Positions 1 through 4,144 of a DNA stretch of 5,197 nucleotides are shown here, one piece after another. The position numbers were made by a program, and so were the translations under genes. Under the pieces are notes generated by a model. The model had not been told where the DNA came from. It saw only the letters and a list, made by a program, of their open reading frames with translations, and made no database searches. The stretch comes from WHSM01 sp050701635 (GTDB lineage Bacteria > Actinomycetota > Actinomycetes > Mycobacteriales > Micromonosporaceae), in NCBI GenBank assembly GCA_050701635.1, contig JBOGDF010000377.1, positions 1-5,197 of the forward strand, read 5' to 3'. Positions within the stretch are counted from its first letter, which is position 1. Every line of letters begins with the position of its first letter.

Positions 1-102
1 CTTCCGCGTCCGGCGGCCGCCTGGCTGTCGCGACGAGCCGCCCGCGGCCTGGCCCTGCCGCCCGGCCCACGGCGGGTCGACCGTGGCTGGAACGATGGGG
101 GC
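1..102. other. Window edge upstream of the first gene; possible tail of an upstream gene
   Basis: No start codon or recognisable domain can be assigned in this stretch. All three plus-strand frames are open through it, which is common in DNA this GC-rich. The second frame, read from base 2, ends in a TGA at 104-106 that overlaps the ATG at 103 as ATGA, the usual layout of translationally coupled genes. This could be the last 34 codons of an upstream gene, but the translation is rich in Pro, Arg and Gly and matches nothing I know. There is no clean Shine-Dalgarno sequence before 103: the G-run at 97-101 lies one base from the ATG. A weak -10-like AACGAT sits at 91-96. Confidence 0.25.
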
Positions 103-915
103 ATGAGGGATCTGGTGCGGCGCCGGTGGCCGGTGGTGCTGGTCGCGGGGTGGTCGGTGCTGCTGCTGGTGCTGGCGGTGATCGCGGCCGGCGGAGACGC
201 CACCGTGGCCGCCCAGCGCGGGATCGCGGAGAGCCGTACCGCGATGGACAAGGCCACCATCGAGCTGGTGAACGCGGTCGGTGGGGAAGCCGCGGTACGG
301 GTCGGCCGGTTCGACTTCGTCGCCGACTGCGAGATCAGCGTGGTACGCGACGGCGTGACGTACCGCCGGTTGGTCGAGCTTTATCCGGAGCCGGGCGGCG
401 AGCAGCGGTTGATGCAGTCGCTGGTACGGCGGCTGCCGGCGGCGTACCGGACGAAGCTGTTCCGGCACCGCGGCACACCGCGGATCTCCGGGCACGCGGA
501 CCCGTACCTGCCGCTGACCGGCTCCGCCCGCGACGGAGTGGTACGGATCGAGATCGCCACCGAGTGCCACCCGCCGGACGGGCCGGTGCAGACCTTCCGT
601 ACGCCGCCGACGCCGGCGGAACGAGCCGAGCTGGCCGAGGTGCTGGAGCTGACCGGCGGCGTGGAACGCAAGCCGCAGTGGCGTACCGAGGCGATCGCCT
701 GTGGTACGGGGGACGCGGAGCTGCGGGCGGTGACGCTGGCGGTGACCCCGGCCCCGGACCGGGCGCTCGCCGACGCGGCGGACCTCGCCCCGCCCGACGC
801 GCAGGTGCTGGCGCGCGGCACGGGGTTGCTGGCGTACCGGCGGGGAGCGGTGTCGGTGGTGGCCGAAGCTCGTGGCGGCACGCTCACCCTGACCACCACG
901 ACGGTACGGTGCTGA
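103..915 (+). CDS. Exported or membrane-anchored four-cysteine protein of unknown function
   Basis: I do not recognise a family. The 270-residue product starts with a basic n-region (residues 2-8 contain four Arg) and one hydrophobic segment at about 10-30, so it is a signal anchor or an uncleaved or cleaved export signal. There is no Cys lipobox. The remaining 240 residues should lie outside the cytoplasm. They contain exactly four cysteines, C76, C155, C200 and C270, the last being the final residue. The pattern suggests two similar halves (76-155 and 200-270). Each opens with Cys, continues with strand, helix and strand, and closes with Cys, so C76-C155 and C200-C270 disulfides are plausible (inference). 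The ATG at 103 is chosen because it places the Arg cluster directly before the membrane segment. The gene leads an apparent operon with the small membrane peptide and the nitrobindin-like gene. A periplasm-like sensor or a cell-wall-associated partner are possibilities, but nothing seen decides between them. Confidence 0.8.
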   Translation: MRDLVRRRWPVVLVAGWSVLLLVLAVIAAGGDATVAAQRGIAESRTAMDKATIELVNAVGGEAAVRVGRFDFVADCEISVVRDGVTYRRLVELYPEPGGEQRLMQSLVRRLPAAYRTKLFRHRGTPRISGHADPYLPLTGSARDGVVRIEIATECHPPDGPVQTFRTPPTPAERAELAEVLELTGGVERKPQWRTEAIACGTGDAELRAVTLAVTPAPDRALADAADLAPPDAQVLARGTGLLAYRRGAVSVVAEARGGTLTLTTTTVRC

Positions 916-918
916 CTT

Positions 919-1017
919 GTGTGGGACGTGGTGTACGTGGGGGTCCAGGTGGCGGGCTTCGGCGCGCTGGCCGGGCTGCTCGGATACCTCGCACTGAGGC
1001 TGTGGAGGGATCAGTGA
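919..1017 (+). CDS. 32-residue single-span membrane peptide
   Basis: A GTG-started ORF of 32 codons begins three bases after the TGA of the upstream gene, in the same reading frame. It ends in a TGA that overlaps the GTG start of the nitrobindin-like gene (GTGA at 1014-1017). The peptide is almost entirely hydrophobic from residue 4 to 28, with several Gly and Ala, and ends in a charged tail, RLWRDQ. It therefore looks like one transmembrane helix with the C-terminus inside (positive-inside rule). About nine tenths of its codons end in G or C, as in neighbouring genes. Its last codons also carry the Shine-Dalgarno sequence of the next gene. It has no clear ribosome binding site of its own, so it is probably translated by reinitiation after the upstream stop. 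It could instead be only a leader that couples translation, or a C-terminal membrane tail of the upstream protein made by stop-codon readthrough. No function can be assigned. Confidence 0.55.
   Translation: MWDVVYVGVQVAGFGALAGLLGYLALRLWRDQ
1004..1009 (+). promoter_or_regulatory. Shine-Dalgarno sequence GGAGGG for the nitrobindin-like gene
   Basis: A strong GGAGGG lies four bases before the GTG at 1014 and fixes that codon as the start. The reading frame itself is open far upstream, so without this site the start would be unclear. The site lies inside the coding sequence of the 32-residue peptide, within its Trp-Arg codons, so translation of the two is probably coupled. Confidence 0.75.
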
Positions 1018-1571
1018 CGCAGCAGGAGCCGGCGGGTGGCCCGGTAGGGGCTTACCCGTACCAGGAGACGGTGGATCTGCGCTCGGGGCCGGATCTGCAT
1101 CCGGCGCTGCTCGGGCTGCTGCCGTACGTCGGGGTGTGGCGCGGCCGGGGCAAGGGCGGCTACCCGACGATCGACGACTTCGACTACGCGCAGGAGGTGC
1201 GGTTCAGCCACGACGGGCGGCCGTTCCTGCACTACGAGTCGCGTACCTGGCTGCTGGACGCCGACGACCAGCCGATCCGTCCCGCGGGACGCGAGATCGG
1301 CTGGTGGCGGCCGCAGCCCGACGACGAGCTGGAAGTCCTACTGGTGCAGCCCACCGGAATCATGGAGCTGTATCTCGGCCGGGTCGACGGCACCAAGGTG
1401 GAGATCGCCACCGACGCGGTGCTGCGTACCGCCACCGCCAAGGAGGTCACCTCCGGCCACCGGCTGTACGGCATCGTGGAGGGCGCGCTGCTCTACGCGT
1501 ACGACATGGGCGCCGTCGGCCAACCCCGCCAGCCGCACCTGTCCGCCCGCCTGGAACGCGTCGCCGGCTGA
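1014..1571 (+). CDS. Nitrobindin/FABP-family heme-binding beta-barrel protein
   Basis: The 185-residue product belongs to the nitrobindin (THAP4-like, DUF1794, often labelled FABP) family. These small cytosolic beta-barrels bind ferric heme, and in characterised members they bind NO and isomerise peroxynitrite to nitrate. The family signature GxWxGxG is at residues 40-46 (GVWRGRG), followed by GGYPTI at about 48-53. Barrel strands follow, with the EIGWWRP segment at 94-100 and the family C-terminal motif PHLSARLERV at 174-183. H175, ten residues from the end, fits the proximal heme ligand (His155 of the 164-residue M. tuberculosis nitrobindin, as I recall). The first 30 residues are polar and probably disordered. 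The GTG start is supported by the GGAGGG at 1004-1009 and the GTGA overlap with the preceding peptide gene. The gene runs toward the convergent pabC-like gene. Heme or NO activity is family knowledge and is not shown here; mycobacterial Rv0813c-type paralogs may bind other ligands. Confidence 0.9.
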   Translation: MTQQEPAGGPVGAYPYQETVDLRSGPDLHPALLGLLPYVGVWRGRGKGGYPTIDDFDYAQEVRFSHDGRPFLHYESRTWLLDADDQPIRPAGREIGWWRPQPDDELEVLLVQPTGIMELYLGRVDGTKVEIATDAVLRTATAKEVTSGHRLYGIVEGALLYAYDMGAVGQPRQPHLSARLERVAG

Positions 1572-1599
1572 CCGCCGCTTGGCCCAGCCGCTCCGGCGG
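1572..1599. terminator. GC-rich stem-loop between convergent genes, possible bidirectional terminator
   Basis: CCGCCG at 1572-1577 pairs perfectly with CGGCGG at 1594-1599. Inside the loop, GGC (1581-1583) can pair with GCC (1587-1589), giving a stacked structure. It occupies almost all of the 33-base gap between the stop at 1571 and the minus-strand stop at 1605. There is no T-run on either side, which is normal for actinobacterial terminators, but it also means function cannot be confirmed from sequence. Confidence 0.4.
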
Positions 1600-1604
1600 C
1601 CGCG

Positions 1605-2444
1605 TCAGAGCGGGAAGCCGGCGAGGGTCTGGACGGTCGTGGTGTGGGCGGAGTCGGGGAGCTTGAGGTCGTCCAGCACCCGTATCGCGGCGACTCCGCG
1701 TGCCGAGGAGACCATCCAGGCGGCGTCGGCGGACTCCAGCTGGTACGGGCGGATCATGCGCTCGGCGGCGCGCCAGCCCTGTGACCCGGCCTGGTCCAGC
1801 AGGTAGCGCGCGGTGGTGCCGGGCAGGATCCCGGCGCTCGCCGGTACGGTGCACAGCTCGTCGCCGGCCAGCCACACCAGGGTGGAGGTCGGGCCTTCCA
1901 GGGCGTACCCGTCGGCGGAGACCCAGAGCACGTCGTCCACGCCCTGACTGGCCGCCCAGCGCTGCGAAGCCATGTTCACCCCGTACGACAGCGACTTCAC
2001 GCCGCCGAGCAGCCACGGGGCGGCGCCGCGCGCGTCGGCGGTGACCCCGAGCGAGGCGGTGACCAGCCGCAGCCCGTCGCGGCGCAGCCGGCGTACCTCC
2101 GGACTGATCGGGTTGAGCGTGGCATAGCAGGTGACCGCGCCGCCCGCCTCGGGGCCGCGGGTGCAGACCAGCCGCAGCGCGCCCTCGACTCCCGCCGGCC
2201 AGGCGCCGAGCGCGTCGGCGGCCAGCCCGAGCAGGTCCTGGCGCGGCGGCAGCGGAAGCTCCAGGCGCTGCGCCGAGCGGGCCATCCGGTCCAGGTGGGC
2301 GTCGAGCAGCCAGGGCCCTTCCGGGCGTACGTGAATCGTCTCGAACACCCCGTCGCCGCGCAGTACGCCGAGGTCGTCCGCGCGCAGGATCGCCGTTTCG
2401 GCCGGCACTACGCCGCGGCCGAGCATCGCTACCACTCGTTCCAT
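1605..2444 (-). CDS. pabC: Aminodeoxychorismate lyase-like PLP fold-type IV enzyme
   Basis: The 279-residue product is a fold-type IV PLP enzyme (class IV aminotransferase family). Its likely reaction is release of pyruvate from 4-amino-4-deoxychorismate to give p-aminobenzoate for folate synthesis. Visible motifs in order are the N-terminal RADDLGVLRGDGVFET at 21-36, the PLP-lysine region GGVKSLSY with K150, the cofactor-phosphate region EGPTST at 183-188, and GILPGTTARYL at 205-215. Length is normal for the family (E. coli PabC is about 269). An upstream in-frame ATG exists at 2711, but it lies inside the divergent Fur gene and adds a low-complexity extension, so the ATG at 2444 is preferred. 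A second ATG at 2426 is possible. The start at 2444 sits 7 bases after a TANNNT hexamer, suggesting a leaderless message. A branched-chain or D-amino-acid aminotransferase cannot be excluded. The nearby YgfZ gene, which encodes a folate-dependent protein, supports the folate assignment. Confidence 0.8.
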   Translation of the reverse strand: MERVVAMLGRGVVPAETAILRADDLGVLRGDGVFETIHVRPEGPWLLDAHLDRMARSAQRLELPLPPRQDLLGLAADALGAWPAGVEGALRLVCTRGPEAGGAVTCYATLNPISPEVRRLRRDGLRLVTASLGVTADARGAAPWLLGGVKSLSYGVNMASQRWAASQGVDDVLWVSADGYALEGPTSTLVWLAGDELCTVPASAGILPGTTARYLLDQAGSQGWRAAERMIRPYQLESADAAWMVSSARGVAAIRVLDDLKLPDSAHTTTVQTLAGFPL

Positions 2445-2451
2445 CGCCCCG

Positions 2452-2457
2452 AGCGTA
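2452..2457 (-). promoter_or_regulatory. Possible -10 hexamer for the pabC-like gene
   Basis: Read on the minus strand, TACGCT fits TANNNT and ends 7 bases before the ATG at 2444. This is close to the spacing expected if transcription starts at or one base before the start codon (leaderless, common in actinobacteria). No convincing -35 is visible. The hexamer is short and could occur by chance. The identical spacing at the divergent gene raises its weight a little. Confidence 0.4.
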
Positions 2458-2489
2458 GTCCGGCCGTTCAGGCACCGCCCACCGGCCGC

Positions 2490-2536
2490 GCCGGCCCGCG
2501 CGTCGGCTGCGGACCGGTGACCCGGCGCGGGCCGGC
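2490..2536. repeat. Perfect 12-bp inverted repeat in the divergent promoter region
   Basis: GCCGGCCCGCGC at 2490-2501 is the exact reverse complement of GCGCGGGCCGGC at 2525-2536, with a 23-base spacer. After skipping 2502-2503, three further pairs (2504-2506 with 2522-2524) can form. The right arm ends one base before the -10 candidate of the Fur-family gene, and the whole repeat lies between the two divergent -10 candidates. If both messages are leaderless, it is not transcribed, which favours a protein-binding operator or a cruciform over an RNA hairpin. It does not resemble AT-rich Fur boxes. Confidence 0.55.
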
Positions 2537-2537
2537 A

Positions 2538-2543
2538 TATCAT
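2538..2543 (+). promoter_or_regulatory. Possible -10 hexamer for the Fur-family gene
   Basis: TATCAT fits TANNNT and is the most AT-rich patch in the 106-bp intergenic region. It ends 7 bases before the ATG at 2551, so the transcript would begin at or one base before the start codon. No Shine-Dalgarno sequence precedes 2551, which agrees with leaderless translation. No good -35 is seen; TGAC at 2518-2521 is too close for a standard spacing. Confidence 0.5.
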
Positions 2544-2550
2544 CGGACGC

Positions 2551-2997
2551 ATGTCGGGTGCGTCGCTGGCTGAGGCGCTGCGGTCGCGGGGGCTACGGCT
2601 CACCACGCAGCGCCAACTCGTGCTGGACGCGGTGCGTACGCTGGGCCACGCCACCCCGGAACAGATCCACGGGAAGGTACGCCGCGGCGCCGCCGGGGTG
2701 AACATCACCACCGTCTACCGCACCCTCGAGCTGCTCGAAGAGCTCGGGCTGGTGACCCATACCCATCTCTCGCACGGGGCACCGACGTACCACACGGCGG
2801 GACACGCGTCCCACGTGCACCTGGTGTGCCACGAATGCGGCACCGTCGACGAAGCGCCACGCGACCTGCTGGCGCCGCTCGCCGGTGACCTGGAACGGGA
2901 TCGAGGATTCATGCTCGACATCGGACACGTCGCACTGTTCGGCGTCTGTCCCCGCTGCGCTGACCGCGGAGCCGGCCACGAGGCGGGGTCGCGGTGA
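2551..2997 (+). CDS. Fur-family metalloregulator, Nur-like (nickel-type) histidine pattern
   Basis: The 148-residue product has the Fur layout: an N-terminal winged helix (about 5-80, recognition helix near NITTVYRTLELLEEL at 51-65) and a C-terminal metal-binding dimerisation domain. Two CxxC pairs, C93/C96 and C133/C136, match the usual structural zinc site. Histidines H33, H70, H72, H88, H90 and H126 are all present. As I remember the Streptomyces coelicolor Nur structure, its M-site uses H70, H72 and H126 and its nickel site H33, H86, H88 and H90. This protein has Ala at 86, but H85 and H81 are near. That makes a nickel-responsive Nur-type repressor more likely than an iron Fur, with zinc or peroxide sensors as alternatives. 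In Streptomyces, Nur represses nickel uptake genes and the Fe-superoxide dismutase gene; neither type of target is in this window. The stop codon overlaps the ygfZ-like start (GTGA at 2994-2997), so the two genes are almost certainly co-transcribed. Confidence 0.9.
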   Translation: MSGASLAEALRSRGLRLTTQRQLVLDAVRTLGHATPEQIHGKVRRGAAGVNITTVYRTLELLEELGLVTHTHLSHGAPTYHTAGHASHVHLVCHECGTVDEAPRDLLAPLAGDLERDRGFMLDIGHVALFGVCPRCADRGAGHEAGSR

Positions 2998-4037
2998 GTC
3001 CGGTCGGGTTGCCGCGCGCGGTGCTGGCCGACGGCATCGACGCCGGGGTCGCCGCCCACTACGGCGATCCGCTACCGGAGCAGCGCCGGCTCGCGGAGGC
3101 CGCCGGCGTGGTGGACCGCGGCAACCGGGGCGTGGTCGCGGTCTCCGGCCCGGAACGGCTGAGCTGGCTGCACAACATCACCACCCAGCACCTGACCGGG
3201 CTGGCGGCGTACCAGGGGACCGAGCTGCTGGTGCTCTCGCCGCACGGTCACGTCGAGCACCACGCGGTGGTGGTCGACGACGGTGAGACCACCTGGCTGG
3301 ACACCGAGCCGGACGCGGCGGCCGGGCTGCTCGACTTCCTGGAGCGGATGAAGTTCTTCGCCCAGGTCGAGCTGCGCGACGCCACCGCCGAGCGTGCCGT
3401 GGTCTCGCTGGTCGGCCCGGACGCGGCGCTGCCCGGCATCGCGCTGGCCGCCCCGGACGTGCTGCCGGTGCCGGGTGCGAAGTTCGCCACCGGCGCCGTC
3501 CCCGAGCGAGCCACCAGTGTGTACGCCGCCGCCGCGCTCCCCGATGGCGGGATCGCGCGGCGGATGCCCGGCGACCGCATCGACCTGCTGCTGCCCCGCG
3601 CCGCGGCGGCCGACTTCATGGTGGGCTGCGGCGCCCCGGCCAGCGGTATCTGGGCGTACGAGGCGCTGCGGGTGGCCTCCCGTACGGCCCGGCTCGGGCT
3701 CGACACCGACCACCGTACGTTGCCCCACGAGGTGGATCTGCTGGCGACCGCCGTACACCTGGAAAAGGGGTGTTACCGGGGTCAGGAGACGGTGGCGCGG
3801 GTGCACAACCTGGGCCGGCCGCCGCGCCGGCTGGTGCTGCTGCACCTGGACGGGAGCAGCGATCACCTCCCGCCGTCCGGGAGCGACATCAGCGCCGACG
3901 GACGCCGGATCGGCTACCTCGGCACCGCGGTCCACCACTACGAGCTGGGCGGCATCGCGCTCGCGGTGCTCAAGCGCAGCGTGTCCGACGGCGCCGCGCT
4001 CGAGGTGGGAGAGGTCGCCGCCGCGATCGACGCCTGA
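2994..4037 (+). CDS. ygfZ: YgfZ/GcvT-like folate-binding Fe-S cluster maintenance protein
   Basis: The 347-residue product has the GcvT-like fold of YgfZ (bacterial) and IBA57 (mitochondrial) proteins, which use tetrahydrofolate in assembly or repair of certain Fe-S enzymes, especially under oxidative stress. The hallmark K-G-C-Y-x-G-Q-E is intact at 258-265 (KGCYRGQE) with the essential cysteine at C260. It is followed by VARVHNLGRPPRRL at 267-280. Other family segments are the N-terminal SGPERLSWLHNITTQHL at 51-67 and WAYEALRVASRTARLG at 220-235, which precedes the P-H-E-V stretch at 244-247. Length is typical of actinobacterial members. The GTG start at 2994 overlaps the stop of the Fur-family gene, with a G-run at 2985-2988 as a possible ribosome site. 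The divergent pabC-like gene would supply folate precursor. The function is cytosolic. The family assignment is firm; its exact client enzymes are unknown. Confidence 0.92.
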   Translation: MSPVGLPRAVLADGIDAGVAAHYGDPLPEQRRLAEAAGVVDRGNRGVVAVSGPERLSWLHNITTQHLTGLAAYQGTELLVLSPHGHVEHHAVVVDDGETTWLDTEPDAAAGLLDFLERMKFFAQVELRDATAERAVVSLVGPDAALPGIALAAPDVLPVPGAKFATGAVPERATSVYAAAALPDGGIARRMPGDRIDLLLPRAAAADFMVGCGAPASGIWAYEALRVASRTARLGLDTDHRTLPHEVDLLATAVHLEKGCYRGQETVARVHNLGRPPRRLVLLHLDGSSDHLPPSGSDISADGRRIGYLGTAVHHYELGGIALAVLKRSVSDGAALEVGEVAAAIDA

Positions 4038-4144
4038 CCCGCGGCGTGACCATGCCGGAAGTAGATCGTGATGGAAATTCAGGTGACGCCCGGCGGCCGG
4101 CGGTATTGAGTTGGGGGGTTCCCGCCGAGTGACTCAGGAGCGTC
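4038..4144 (+). other. Intergenic leader before the eight-span membrane protein gene
   Basis: This 107-base gap holds a relatively AT-rich patch (about 4059-4080) and a weak promoter candidate. GTGACG at 4083-4088 could act as -35 and TATTGA at 4104-4109 as -10, but the 15-base spacing is short and the match is poor. CGGCGG at 4098-4103 can pair with CCGCCG at 4122-4127 around an 18-base loop, and TGAGT (4107-4111) can alternatively pair with ACTCA (4132-4136), which touches the ribosome binding site. The two pairings exclude each other. Either could affect transcript ends or translation, but nothing shows this is a riboswitch. Confidence 0.3.
4136..4140 (+). promoter_or_regulatory. Shine-Dalgarno sequence AGGAG for the membrane protein gene
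   Basis: AGGAG lies 4 bases before the ATG at 4145 and 10 bases before a second in-frame ATG at 4151. Both starts are possible and differ by only two residues. Confidence 0.65.

Noticed and set aside
1..70. Possible minus-strand gene starting with GTG at 70 and leaving the window
   Set aside because: Only 23 codons are visible. They have no domain and no ribosome binding site, so coding cannot be separated from GC-rich background.
913..915. TGA as a selenocysteine codon following the terminal Cys
   Set aside because: There is no SECIS-like hairpin I can identify and no selenoprotein family match. An ordinary stop is the simpler reading.
126..1571. A 481-codon open frame running through the first gene into the nitrobindin-like gene
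   Set aside because: Its first 296 codons are an Arg/Gly/Ala-rich shadow of the first gene in another frame. Only the part from the GTG at 1014 has family motifs and a ribosome binding site.
1447..2538. A 363-codon minus-strand open frame overlapping the pabC-like gene
   Set aside because: It is Arg/Gly/Ala-rich with no motif, and overlaps the motif-rich PLP enzyme frame on the same strand. It is a GC-rich shadow.
2445..2550. A Fur or Nur box in the divergent promoter region
   Set aside because: No AT-rich inverted motif of the known Fur or Nur operator type is visible. The only strong dyad is GC-rich and is reported separately.
2445..2711. N-terminal extension of the pabC-like protein from an ATG at 2711
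   Set aside because: It would run antisense through the Fur-family gene and its promoter region, adds 89 residues not typical of the family, and the family N-terminus begins right at the ATG at 2444.
2593..2979. Minus-strand open frame antisense to the Fur-family gene
   Set aside because: It lies wholly inside the clearly coding Fur-family gene, has no motif, and is explained as a shadow frame.
4059..4104. ECF sigma-factor-like promoter (GGAAAT near 4073 with CGGT near 4101)
   Set aside because: The spacing of about 22 bases is too long for the 16-17 usual for ECF promoters.
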